64,000 nt of DNA, taken from assembly GCF_046614675.1 (NCBI RefSeq), contig NZ_JBKKJT010000002.1, forward strand, positions 682,001 through 746,000, in the 5' to 3' direction. Position 1 is the stretch's first letter. Every line of letters begins with the position of its first letter. Source of the DNA: Chryseobacterium cupriresistens. GTDB taxonomy: Bacteria; Bacteroidota; Bacteroidia; Flavobacteriales; Weeksellaceae. Positions 33,437-41,712 of this stretch are shown piece by piece. The notes under the pieces are model-generated. The model was not told the origin of the DNA, ran no database searches, and worked only from the letters and a program-made list of their open reading frames with translations. A program made the position numbers and the translations under genes.

Positions 33437-34312
33437 TTGAATAAACTAATCAGAATATCAGTTTTCACCATTTCATTATGCTGTATTTTCTCATGTAAAA
33501 CACAGCATTTTGAAACACCTGAATATGGTAAAAATGAAACTGAAAAAGTGATCCCGATCAGGAAAGTAACCAATTTCCGTACGGTAGGAAATATCAAAAA
33601 TGCAGATGGAAGAACTTTAAAAGAAGGGAAATTTTACCGGAGTGCCCATCTTCATAAGCTTAAAAGGAAATCTTTCGACGATTTTGAAAAACTGGGAATC
33701 AAAGAAATTATTGATCTCAGAAACTCCAGGGAAATTGTTCAAAAGCCCGATCAGCTGCCTTCGGAAAATGTTTACAAAAACTTCTCAGCATTTGAAGATG
33801 AAGGAGACCAGCTGGCTCAGGCCAAAAAACTTGTTCTTAAAGGTAAAGTAAATGCTTCCGATGCTGATAAAAGAATGATCGATTTCTACCGTGAGTATGT
33901 TACTAAAAATCCGGAAATGATAAAAAGGATTATTACGGAAATACTGGAATCCAAAGATCCTATCCTTTACCATTGCACTGCAGGAAAAGACAGAACCGGA
34001 ATTACCACCGCATTAATTCTTACCATTCTGAAGTTTGATAAAGAGACTGTTTATAATGAATATCTTTTATCCAATAACTACAGAAAAAATCTTGTTCAAA
34101 AAAGATTACGCCTTGCCCATACTTTACATTTCCTCTATCCGAAGATGGATTTACAGGTGCTGGAAAAACTCAGCTGGGTAGAAAAAAGATATCTTGATGC
34201 AGCTTTTGAGGAGATCAATAAAAAGTATGGCTCTACAGATGTCTATATTCAGCAGGTATTAGGGATTTCAGATGCCAAAAGAAAAGAATACATTCAGAAG
34301 TTTACGTATTGA
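33437..34312 (+). CDS. Tyrosine phosphatase-type lipoprotein (PF13350-like)
   Basis: 291 residues. A lipoprotein signal with lipobox IFSC (Cys20) is followed by NFRTVGNIKNADGRTLKEGKFYRSAHL, the start block of the Y_phosphatase3 family, and the P-loop HCTAGKDRTG with the catalytic Cys near residue 181. It should dephosphorylate Tyr or a phospholipid outside the cytoplasm. The only plausible start is TTG at 33437; no ATG lies in frame before the middle of the protein. The start sits immediately after a repeat element, which may have displaced the original upstream region. Confidence 0.87.
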   Translation: MNKLIRISVFTISLCCIFSCKTQHFETPEYGKNETEKVIPIRKVTNFRTVGNIKNADGRTLKEGKFYRSAHLHKLKRKSFDDFEKLGIKEIIDLRNSREIVQKPDQLPSENVYKNFSAFEDEGDQLAQAKKLVLKGKVNASDADKRMIDFYREYVTKNPEMIKRIITEILESKDPILYHCTAGKDRTGITTALILTILKFDKETVYNEYLLSNNYRKNLVQKRLRLAHTLHFLYPKMDLQVLEKLSWVEKRYLDAAFEEINKKYGSTDVYIQQVLGISDAKRKEYIQKFTY

Positions 34313-34434
34313 TTATCAGAGATAAATTTTTCTGAGATTCAATATCGGGTGTTAATTTAAAATTATAATAATTTTAACACCTAAAAATGAAACTTTTTTA
34401 GCAATTTTGCATTTCTTAATTCACTTGTTTAGAA

Positions 34435-35829
34435 ATGAAAATAAAGTACTCGGAACTTATTGATCAGACATTATATTTTCCTACGGAGGAATTTAATGTT
34501 TCTGAGAACAATTTGTTGTTTCACGATATTCCGTTAATGGATGTTGTTGAACAATTTGGCACCCCGCTAAAGATTAGCTACCTGCCGAGAATTTCTCAAA
34601 ATATTCAGAAAGCGAAAGGCTGGTTTAAAGAAGCTTTTGAGAAAACCGAATATAAAAAGAATTATACCTACTGCTATTGTACAAAATCCAGTCATTTTAA
34701 TTTTGTATTGGAAGAAGCTCTGAAGAATGATATTTCAATAGAAACATCTTCAGCTTATGATATGGATATCGTAAAATCTCTTTATGAGAAGGGTAAGGTA
34801 GATAAGAATATCGAAGTGATCTGTAATGGTTTTAAAACCGATGATTATCTGGCAAAGATTTCAGATATGATCAATAGCGGATTTGAAAATATTACGCCGA
34901 TTCTTGATAATTACAGAGAGTTGGATAAGCTTACTGAAAGTATTGATTCCACTTTTGATATCGGGATCAGAATTGCATCAGAGGAAGAACCGAAGTTCGA
35001 ATTCTATACCTCAAGATTAGGAATCGGATATAAAGATATTATTCCTTATTACAGCCAGAAGATCGCGGAACATCCGAACGCAAGACTGAAAATGCTTCAT
35101 TTCTTTATCAATACAGGGATTAAGGATACAGCATATTACTGGAATGAATTGTATAAATGTCTTCGTGTATATGCACGTCTGAAAAAAATCGCTCCGGAGG
35201 TGGATTCACTGAACATCGGAGGTGGTTTCCCAATCAAAACTTCTTTGAATTTTGATTATGATTATCAGTATATGGTGGAAGAAATCGTTTCTCAGATCAA
35301 AAAATTCTGTGAAGAGGAAGGAGTAGAAGAACCTAATATCTATACTGAGTTCGGAAGCTTTACCGTAGGAGAAAGTGGGGCCAACCTTTATAAAATCATT
35401 TCTCAGAAACGTCAGAACGACAGAGAAAAATGGAATATGATTGATTCTTCTTTCATGACCACTCTTCCTGATACATGGGCTATTTCAAGACACTTTATCA
35501 TGCTTCCGCTTAACCGTTGGGAAGATACGTATGAAAGAGTATTCTTGGGAGGACTGACTTGTGATTCGGATGACTATTATAACTCTGAACAGCATACCAA
35601 TGCCATTTATTTACCTGTTTTCAGTGATACAAAACCTTTGTATATCGGATTCTTCCATACCGGAGCTTACCAGGAAACAATCGGAGGATATGGCGGAGTA
35701 CACCACTGTCTGATGCCTCAGCCGAGACACGTCCTGATTCAGAAAGATGAAAACGGCGAATTACAATATGAGATTTTCCGTGAGAAACAGGAACCTGAAG
35801 ATGTATTGAAACTTCTTGGTTATAAATAA
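34435..35829 (+). CDS. speA: Biosynthetic arginine decarboxylase, short Bacteroidetes type
   Basis: A 464-residue PLP enzyme of the alanine-racemase-fold decarboxylases, giving agmatine from arginine. The PLP Lys is in YCTKSSHFNF, the phosphate-binding glycines in LNIGGGFPIKT, and the substrate-side motif is GGLTCDSDDYYN. It is much shorter than E. coli SpeA; specificity for arginine is supported by the agmatinase gene 1 kb away. Members of this fold can also be diaminopimelate or carboxynorspermidine decarboxylases. Confidence 0.82.
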   Translation: MKIKYSELIDQTLYFPTEEFNVSENNLLFHDIPLMDVVEQFGTPLKISYLPRISQNIQKAKGWFKEAFEKTEYKKNYTYCYCTKSSHFNFVLEEALKNDISIETSSAYDMDIVKSLYEKGKVDKNIEVICNGFKTDDYLAKISDMINSGFENITPILDNYRELDKLTESIDSTFDIGIRIASEEEPKFEFYTSRLGIGYKDIIPYYSQKIAEHPNARLKMLHFFINTGIKDTAYYWNELYKCLRVYARLKKIAPEVDSLNIGGGFPIKTSLNFDYDYQYMVEEIVSQIKKFCEEEGVEEPNIYTEFGSFTVGESGANLYKIISQKRQNDREKWNMIDSSFMTTLPDTWAISRHFIMLPLNRWEDTYERVFLGGLTCDSDDYYNSEQHTNAIYLPVFSDTKPLYIGFFHTGAYQETIGGYGGVHHCLMPQPRHVLIQKDENGELQYEIFREKQEPEDVLKLLGYK

Positions 35830-35835
35830 TTTTAT

Positions 35836-35910
35836 GATCAATAGAAATGGGCTTTAGCCCGTTTACAATCAATAGAAAAATCAATTTGGCTTTAGCCAAA
35901 ACTTATAGAA
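35836..35910 (+). repeat. Composite dispersed repeat, copy 2
   Basis: ATCAATAGAAATGGGCTTTA then GCCC forms one hairpin; a second ATCAATAGAAA and TTGGCTTTAGCCAAAACTTA follow. The best-preserved short form of the family. Confidence 0.8.
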
Positions 35911-35913
35911 AAC

Positions 35914-35943
35914 AAAAGCTCTCAGATTCTGAGAGCTTTTTTA
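35914..35943. terminator. Bidirectional terminator between speA and the HAD gene
   Basis: Perfect stem AAAAGCTCTCAG/CTGAGAGCTTTT with an ATT loop and T-runs on both strands. Confidence 0.9.
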
Positions 35944-35944
35944 T

Positions 35945-36604
35945 CTAAAAATATTTTGAAATTTTGTCCAGTTCCAGATCTTCATAATCAGAAACTACTG
36001 TATCTGCTAACGTGTAATCTTGATTTTTAGAATGTGGACTTCTGTATGCGGCACAGAAAATTTTTGCTCTGTGAGCTGCCAGAATTCCGTTGGTAGAATC
36101 CTCAATCACCATACAGTTTTCAACAGGTTCTCCTGCCATTTCTGCGGCCAGTAAAAAAACTTCAGGATGAGGTTTTGATTCTTTTAAATCCGCACCGCTG
36201 ATCTTTCCGCTGAAATATTGCTCCAGTCCGAATTTTTCAAAAACCATATTGATGGTTACCATTGTTGCAGAAGAAGCCAGAATCAGCTTGACTCCGTTTT
36301 CGTGATAATGCTCGATCAGTTTTCTTACTCCCGGAATTAAATCAAACTCATCATCATTGTAAAAATAATCCTTGAAATGAGATCTTTTGATTCCAGCAAT
36401 GGCTTCATAAGTCTGATCTAAATTAAATTCATTAATCAATGTTTCAGAGACTCTTTTGGTGGAAGCACCAGTAAAAGAAGTGTACAGCTCCTCGGAAACT
36501 ACGATTTCCAGTTCGTCAAAAGTTTTGAAATAAGCTTTTCTATGTAATGGTTCCGTATCTACAATAACACCATCCATATCGAAAAGTACAGCTTTTAAAG
36601 GCAT
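35945..36604 (-). CDS. HAD-family phosphatase (beta-phosphoglucomutase-like)
   Basis: A 219-residue haloacid-dehalogenase hydrolase. Motif I FDMDGVIVDTEPLH, motif II LASSAT, motif III Lys in KPHPEVFL and motif IV VIEDSTNGILAA are all intact; the helical cap is between residues 18 and 85. Such proteins act on sugar phosphates or similar metabolites. Start at ATG 36604: the longer frame begins with a TTG inside the -7 element. It lies on the opposite strand between the two polyamine genes. Confidence 0.9.
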   Translation of the reverse strand: MPLKAVLFDMDGVIVDTEPLHRKAYFKTFDELEIVVSEELYTSFTGASTKRVSETLINEFNLDQTYEAIAGIKRSHFKDYFYNDDEFDLIPGVRKLIEHYHENGVKLILASSATMVTINMVFEKFGLEQYFSGKISGADLKESKPHPEVFLLAAEMAGEPVENCMVIEDSTNGILAAHRAKIFCAAYRSPHSKNQDYTLADTVVSDYEDLELDKISKYF

Positions 36605-36619
36605 ATAATGAGTTTTATA

Positions 36620-36627
36620 CAAAAATA
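36620..36627 (-). promoter_or_regulatory. -7 element of the HAD gene
   Basis: On the minus strand TATTTTTG, exact to TAnnTTTG, 15 bases before the ATG. Confidence 0.7.
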
Positions 36628-36633
36628 GTTATT

Positions 36634-36752
36634 TGAGTTGAGAGTGGAAAGGGAAGAGGTAACAGATGATAGGTTTTAGGTAGCAGGTAATAGACTGCGA
36701 GTGGTAAATTCTGATCCTCATAAACTCTCCTACACTCTTACTCTCCAACTCA
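36634..36752. repeat. Purine-rich element with inverted ends between divergent promoters
   Basis: TGAGTTGAGAGT (36634-36645) is the near-perfect inverse of ACTCTCCAACTCA (36740-36752, one extra base). Inside are AGGTTTTAGGTAGCAGG and one copy of CTCATAAACTCT (36717-36728), repeated at 36749-36760. It separates the HAD and agmatinase promoters. Confidence 0.55.
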
Positions 36753-36763
36753 TAAACTCTTTG

Positions 36764-36771
36764 TATCTTTG
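36764..36771 (+). promoter_or_regulatory. -7 element of speB
   Basis: TATCTTTG, exact to consensus, 45 bases before the ATG. Confidence 0.7.
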
Positions 36772-36816
36772 TGGTCAATATTTCAATTTTAAAACATTAA
36801 AATTTTTAAATAAAGC

Positions 36817-37674
36817 ATGAGAACATACGCAGGAATTCCCGAAGAAAACGCAACGTTAGAGAATTCGAAAGTAATGTTGGTAACTGTTCCTTATGACGGA
36901 ACTTCAACATGGGGGAAAGGAGCTGATAAAGGTCCGGAATTATTCTTAAACGCTTCTGAAAACATGGAGCTTTATGATATTGAAACGCAGACAGAACCAT
37001 ACCTTCAGGGAGTTTACTTAGCAGGAGAAGTGTCTGAAAACTCTAGTCCGGAAGCAATGACGGAAGCCGTTTATCAGAAAACAAAAGAGCTTTTGAACAA
37101 TGACGGTAAATTATTTACTCTTTTCGGTGGAGAGCACTCTGTTTCTATCGGTTCTATCCGTGCAGTAGGAGAAAAATTTGAAAATTTAACGGTACTTCAA
37201 TTAGACGCTCATACAGACTTACGTCCAGAGTTTCACGGTTCTACTTCCAACCACGCTTGTGCTGTTTTTGAAGCCAATCAAAAGCATAATCTGGTACAGG
37301 TGGGAATCCGTTCTATGGATATTGAAGAAGCGCAATATTTACCTGAAGGAAGAGTATTTTTTGCGCACGAAATTGCCAACAACGAAAACTGGATCAATGA
37401 TGTATTGGAAAAAGTATCGGGAAATGTGTATATCACGATTGATTTAGATGCTTTTGATCCTTCTATTGCCCCATCTACAGGAACTCCTGAGCCGGGTGGA
37501 TTACAATGGTATCCAACGTTGGAATTATTAAGAAAAGTATTTGAAAAATGTAACGTTGTAGCATTTGACATTGTAGAATTAATGGATTCACCAATGGCTA
37601 AGCCAACAGCTTTCCTGTCTGCAAAGTTATATTACAAAATGCTTGCTTACTACGATATTTATAACAACAACTAA
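36817..37674 (+). CDS. speB: Agmatinase
   Basis: A 285-residue ureohydrolase hydrolysing agmatine to putrescine and urea. The binuclear manganese ligands are in FGGEHSVSIG, QLDAHTDLR and ITIDLDAFDPSIAPSTGTPEPGG. No arginase-specific features, and the neighbour speA supports agmatine as substrate. Together with speA it provides the arginine-agmatine-putrescine route, although the genes are separated by an oppositely oriented phosphatase and have separate promoters. Confidence 0.9.
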   Translation: MRTYAGIPEENATLENSKVMLVTVPYDGTSTWGKGADKGPELFLNASENMELYDIETQTEPYLQGVYLAGEVSENSSPEAMTEAVYQKTKELLNNDGKLFTLFGGEHSVSIGSIRAVGEKFENLTVLQLDAHTDLRPEFHGSTSNHACAVFEANQKHNLVQVGIRSMDIEEAQYLPEGRVFFAHEIANNENWINDVLEKVSGNVYITIDLDAFDPSIAPSTGTPEPGGLQWYPTLELLRKVFEKCNVVAFDIVELMDSPMAKPTAFLSAKLYYKMLAYYDIYNNN

Positions 37675-37741
37675 TATTCCGCAAGAATCGGATTTTTTCT
37701 GCCGTATATTCTTTGGAAATTTGTGAGGTAAAAACAATAAT

Positions 37742-38587
37742 ATGATGTCCACACAAAGTCAGATAGATTATAACAGAATTGCCAAGGCGATAGAATATAT
37801 CCGGAGCAATTTCAGGCTTCAGCCAAGTTTGGAGGAAGTGGCAGAGAATATTCACTTAAGTCCGGCTCATTTCCAGAAAATCTTTACAGATTGGGCAGGA
37901 ACAAGTCCGAAAAAATTTTTACAGTTCATCAGTCTTGAACATGCTAAAAATTTATTGAAGGAAGAAAAAGCAAGTTTGTTTGATACAGCTTATGAGACAG
38001 GACTTTCCAGTACAAGCAGGCTTCATGACCTGTTTGTAAAGATTGAAGGAATGTCTCCGGCAGAATATAAAAACGGAGGAAAAAGCCTTAGTATTCATTA
38101 CAGTTTTTCCGGAAGTCCTTTCGGAAATATCTTAGTAGCTTCTACAGAAAAAGGAATCTGCTATATGGCTTTTGAAGACGATAAAGAAAAAGCATTCGGG
38201 GAATTGAAACAAAAATTCCCCAATGCTTCTTTTATTGAAAAACAGGATGCCCTTCAAAAGAACGCACTGTCCATATTTGATAAAGACTGGACAAAACTCA
38301 ACACAATAAAATTACACTTAAAAGGAACCGATTTTCAGTTGAAAGTATGGGAAAGTCTGCTGACTATTCCGATGGGTAAACTGTCTACTTATGGCACTTT
38401 AGCCGAAAAAATAGGAAATCCTAAAGCCTCCAGAGCTGTGGGAACAGCTGTGGGAAGTAATCCGGTTGCATTTCTTATCCCATGCCACCGTGTCATTCAG
38501 TCTTCAGGACATCTCGGTGGTTATCGCTGGGGAAGTGACAGGAAACAGCTGATAGTAGGCTGGGAAGGATCACAGGTGTACTCGTAG
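37742..38587 (+). CDS. AraC-type HTH fused to methylated-DNA-protein cysteine methyltransferase
   Basis: 281 residues. An AraC HTH (about 5-105, SLEEVAENIHLSPAHFQKIFTDWAGTSPKKFL) is fused to an Ogt-type alkyltransferase (about 115-281) with the suicide Cys in IPCHRVIQSSGHLGGYRWG (Cys near 248). It repairs O6-methylguanine and may sense alkylation. It lacks the N-terminal phosphotriester Ada domain of E. coli Ada. Two adjacent ATGs (37742, 37745) are possible. AlkB follows, so this is a small adaptive-response set. Confidence 0.92.
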   Translation: MMSTQSQIDYNRIAKAIEYIRSNFRLQPSLEEVAENIHLSPAHFQKIFTDWAGTSPKKFLQFISLEHAKNLLKEEKASLFDTAYETGLSSTSRLHDLFVKIEGMSPAEYKNGGKSLSIHYSFSGSPFGNILVASTEKGICYMAFEDDKEKAFGELKQKFPNASFIEKQDALQKNALSIFDKDWTKLNTIKLHLKGTDFQLKVWESLLTIPMGKLSTYGTLAEKIGNPKASRAVGTAVGSNPVAFLIPCHRVIQSSGHLGGYRWGSDRKQLIVGWEGSQVYS

Positions 38588-38624
38588 CGTATTTTTACCA
38601 CAAAAGATTTTATAAAGGGCCATA

Positions 38625-38712
38625 TTAATAAAACGGACTAAAGTCCATTCCTATTGATATAAAAATTCGTGTTATTTGTGAAAAATATTAGTGTAATTAG
38701 TGTTTAATTAAA
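38625..38712 (-). repeat. Composite dispersed repeat, copy 3 (reverse orientation)
   Basis: Read on the minus strand it gives TTAAACACTAATTACACTAA, then TTTTTCACAAATAACACGAA, ATCAATAGGAATGGACTTTA and GTCCGTTTTATTAA. It is the counterpart of copy 1 (33241-33433) and fills the gap before alkB, probably including its upstream region. Confidence 0.75.
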
Positions 38713-38725
38713 AAAAATTAAAACG

Positions 38726-39337
38726 ATGATGAGTCTTTTCGAAGAAATATCAGATTATCCACTGAATATCCTTCCACACGATGGAACCGTTCACTACTAC
38801 GGAAAAGTTTTCTCCAAAGAACAATCAGATTTTTACTATGAATATCTGCTTAATCAGATTCCGTGGGAAAATGATGAGGCGGTAATCTTTGGAAAACTGA
38901 TTTTAACCAAAAGAAAAGTGGCCTGGTTTGGAGAAAAAGCATTTGAATACACTTATTCAAAAAGGACAAAATATGCAAAATTCTGGACTCCCGAATTACT
39001 GGAACTGAAGAAAAAATGTGAAGAAGCGTCGGGAGAAACCTACAATTCCTGTCTGCTTAATTTGTACCACGACGGAAGTGAAGGAATGGCCTACCATAGC
39101 GATGGCGAGACAGATCTGAAAAAACATGGAGCCATTGCTTCTCTGACCTTCGGAGCCGAAAGAAAATTTTTATTTAAACATAAAGTAACCAAAGAAAAAG
39201 TTGAGATATTCCTCGAAAACGGAAGTTTATTAATTATGAAAGGAACTACTCAGGACAACTGGCTTCACAGGCTTCCACCCACTACAAAAGTGAAAACTCC
39301 AAGAGTCAACCTGACTTTCAGAACCATTGAAGAATAG
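38726..39337 (+). CDS. alkB: AlkB-type 2-oxoglutarate-dependent DNA dealkylase
   Basis: A 203-residue Fe(II)/2-oxoglutarate dioxygenase that oxidatively removes methyl groups from 1-methyladenine and 3-methylcytosine. Iron ligands: HxD in MAYHSDGE and the distal His in NWLHRLP; the 2-oxoglutarate Arg pair is in PRVNLTFR. Length and SLTFGAERKFLFKHK are closest to the ALKBH2-like short group. Follows the AraC-Ogt gene after a 138-base gap that contains a repeat. Confidence 0.92.
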   Translation: MMSLFEEISDYPLNILPHDGTVHYYGKVFSKEQSDFYYEYLLNQIPWENDEAVIFGKLILTKRKVAWFGEKAFEYTYSKRTKYAKFWTPELLELKKKCEEASGETYNSCLLNLYHDGSEGMAYHSDGETDLKKHGAIASLTFGAERKFLFKHKVTKEKVEIFLENGSLLIMKGTTQDNWLHRLPPTTKVKTPRVNLTFRTIEE

Positions 39338-39364
39338 TTTTTAAGAGAAATTTTATCCATAACG

Positions 39365-39520
39365 TTTGTCACTCCGAAGGAGTCCCAATGATGCTTTATC
39401 TAATGCAAGCTGTTTATGCAGACTTTAGAGGATTACGCTTATCATCTCTATCAATAGAAGTGGGCTTTAGCCCACTTAAACCAAAAGAACAAAATCATCC
39501 GGCTTAGCCAAAACCTAGAA
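39365..39520 (+). repeat. REP-like fragment plus composite dispersed repeat, copy 4
   Basis: GTCACTCCGAAGGAGTC (39368 onward) is an intergenic hairpin of a type widespread in Bacteroidetes. From 39448 follow ATCAATAGAAGTGGGCTTTA/GCCCACTT and CCGGCTTAGCCAAAACCTA, a degraded copy of the composite repeat. Confidence 0.65.
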
Positions 39521-39545
39521 TAAAACTTCAGATCTTCAAAAAATA

Positions 39546-39571
39546 AAAAGCTGTTCAAACGAACAGCTTTT
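39546..39571 (-). terminator. Terminator of the S15-type hydrolase gene
   Basis: Perfect stem AAAAGCTGTTC/GAACAGCTTTT with four-base loop; on the minus strand a T-run follows. Confidence 0.9.
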
Positions 39572-39576
39572 CCAAT

Positions 39577-41436
39577 TTATTTTAAAACATCAGCTTCAAT
39601 GGAGCTGTCACCATACACTTTGATGAATGCTTTGGTGTAATCTTCTTTGCTGGCAAAATTCGGGTTATCCATAAATTTCTGTGGATTGATGGCGAAAAGC
39701 GGGAACCATGTGCTGCTGATCTGAATCTGGATTTTGTGTCCCTTTTTGAACGTATGAACTACATCCTGAAGTCTGAAGTTAACAGCCGTCTTCTGGTTCG
39801 GAACCAAAGCTTCTCCCTTTTCTTTGGTATTTCTGAATCTTGCAGGCATGATCTCACTTCTTACCATCTGGTGGTAGTTGCCATAGATAACGCCTTCTTT
39901 CTTTTCTGCAGGTTTGAAATCTTCAGGATAAACATCAATCAGTTTTACTGCAAAATCGGCATCTGTAGACGTGGATGCAATATTCAGTTTAGCCACAATC
40001 TCTCCTGCAAATGTAATATCATCAGTCAATACATCGGTAGTGAATGTTAATACATCTGGTCTTCCTACAGCAAATCTCTGGTCTTCCGACATATAATTTT
40101 TTGGAGTGAAACCGTTAAAGTCTTTTAAATGATCTGAGCTTAGAACAGGATTGTTAGGATCACTATAATATTCAGAATAGCCTTGTCCGGATGATTTTTT
40201 CAGGGTTTTATCAGAAAGATAGAAATTCACTTTCTGAGCATTTTTCGGTGGGTAAGAAGCGAATTCCTTCCATGCTTTAGCACCGGTGTCATACATCAGT
40301 GCTTCAGGAAGTCCTGCATCTTCTTTGGTATTGCCTTTCAGATAATGATTGAAAAACCTTGTTTCAATATTTTTCTGATAGTATGTAGCAATGCTGTCAC
40401 CAAAATACGTTTCACTGTGGAAATGTTTTCCCTGCTCCTGAGACCAGCCGCCATGGGAGAAAGGTCCCATAACGATAGTATTTTTTGCTTTAGGGCTTGT
40501 TTTTTCTATGGTTTTATAAATATTCAATGGTCCTGAAAGATCTTCTGCATCAAACCATCCTCCGACAGTCATTACAGCGTGATTAATATTCTTTAAGTGA
40601 GGAAGAAGACCTCTTTTCTGCCAGAATTCATCATAGTTGGTATGATTCATAATCTCTGTCATGAAGAAATTATTCTTGTAATATTTTTCATATCCATCTT
40701 TCAGAGTACCCATATCTCTGTAGAATTTCAAACCGTCTTCAGAAGTCTGTTTGATGAAAGAATCCATATACCAGGCCTGTTTCTCCGGCTGCGTTTTTTG
40801 AACCCCAAAAACAGGGAATGTTCTGAAATAGCCGAGCATAAATCTTCCGTTGTGAAGAAAGTCGTCATTCCAGAAATCAGAAATAGGTGCCTGTGGTGAA
40901 GAAGCTACCAAAGCAGGATGCTGTGACAACGTTCCTACAGCAGTATAGAATCCCGGGTATGATGTTCCGAATTGGCCTACTTTACCATTGTTATCTTTCA
41001 CATTTTTCAAAAGCCATTCGATGGTGTCATAAGTATCAGTACTTTCATCAACATCTTTTTTGGTCTTGCGTTCCACCTGCGGAGTCATATTGGTAAAAGT
41101 GCCTTCACTCATATATCTTCCGCGTACGTCCTGATACACGAAAATATACTTGTCTTTCATAAGATACGTGTTGGGACCTACCTTTGTTTTATATTCACTT
41201 TCTCCGTACGGTGCGATACTGTAACAGGTTCTCTGCATCAGGAACGGATATTTGTTCTTGTTCGATATATCTTTCGGGATATATACCGCAGTGAAAAGTT
41301 TTACGCCATCACGCATTGGAATATAAAATTCTTTCTTGGTGAAATTGTCTTTAACGAAAGTATCTTTCTGTTCCGTTTTCTGAGCTTTTCCAAGAATGAA
41401 AAAAAGAATACATAATACTGAAATATGGATTTTCAT
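39577..41436 (-). CDS. CocE/NonD-family (S15) exported hydrolase
   Basis: A 619-residue alpha/beta hydrolase with a signal peptide (1-18, ending GKA-Q). The nucleophile Ser is in GQFGTSYPGFYTA; YVYQDVRGRYMSEG forms the oxyanion-side Tyr motif; the His is in GPFSHGGW. A C-terminal jelly-roll (about 430-619) is typical of X-Pro dipeptidyl peptidases, alpha-amino-acid ester hydrolases and cocaine esterase. Likely a periplasmic peptidase or acylase; the substrate cannot be decided from sequence. Confidence 0.9.
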   Translation of the reverse strand: MKIHISVLCILFFILGKAQKTEQKDTFVKDNFTKKEFYIPMRDGVKLFTAVYIPKDISNKNKYPFLMQRTCYSIAPYGESEYKTKVGPNTYLMKDKYIFVYQDVRGRYMSEGTFTNMTPQVERKTKKDVDESTDTYDTIEWLLKNVKDNNGKVGQFGTSYPGFYTAVGTLSQHPALVASSPQAPISDFWNDDFLHNGRFMLGYFRTFPVFGVQKTQPEKQAWYMDSFIKQTSEDGLKFYRDMGTLKDGYEKYYKNNFFMTEIMNHTNYDEFWQKRGLLPHLKNINHAVMTVGGWFDAEDLSGPLNIYKTIEKTSPKAKNTIVMGPFSHGGWSQEQGKHFHSETYFGDSIATYYQKNIETRFFNHYLKGNTKEDAGLPEALMYDTGAKAWKEFASYPPKNAQKVNFYLSDKTLKKSSGQGYSEYYSDPNNPVLSSDHLKDFNGFTPKNYMSEDQRFAVGRPDVLTFTTDVLTDDITFAGEIVAKLNIASTSTDADFAVKLIDVYPEDFKPAEKKEGVIYGNYHQMVRSEIMPARFRNTKEKGEALVPNQKTAVNFRLQDVVHTFKKGHKIQIQISSTWFPLFAINPQKFMDNPNFASKEDYTKAFIKVYGDSSIEADVLK

Positions 41437-41547
41437 AAAAAAAATTTGATGCTAATTTAAAAATAAAAACAGGTTTATTCGTAAATCTTGTTTAAAAGGT
41501 TGTTGTGATTACTACTAATCTGTGTAATATGATGATATTTCTTGGAA

Positions 41548-41600
41548 ACCACCCCGTCAAAAATTCTTTGAATTTTCGCCACCCCTCCGGAGGAGGGGAA
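41548..41600. repeat. Palindromic intergenic repeat (ACCCCGTC...CCCCTCC-GGAGGAGGGG)
   Basis: Two adjacent inverted repeats: CAAAAATTC/GAATTTTCG and CCCCTCC/GGAGGGG. The combination ACCCCGTC-hairpin-CCACCCCTCC recurs, to my recollection, in many Bacteroidetes genomes; GC content stands out from the surroundings. Confidence 0.65.
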
Positions 41601-41651
41601 TATTACGTATTCACTTGTAATGGAGCTCAGTATTATATTTCAGGTTGTCTA

Positions 41652-41680
41652 TAAAAATAGCCGGAAAGATCCGGCCATTA
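41652..41680 (-). terminator. Terminator of the large barrel gene
   Basis: Stem GGCCGGA/TCCGGCT on the minus strand with a four-base loop, then ATTTTTAT. Confidence 0.85.
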
Positions 41681-41712
41681 TCAAAAATTATATATAAAGT
41701 ATGGTGTGATTA

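Noticed and set aside
35836..35910. Possible CRISPR or small RNA from the repeated hairpins
   Set aside because: Copies are dispersed, not arrayed with regular spacers; no cas genes are near; the modules are imperfect palindromes typical of dispersed intergenic elements.
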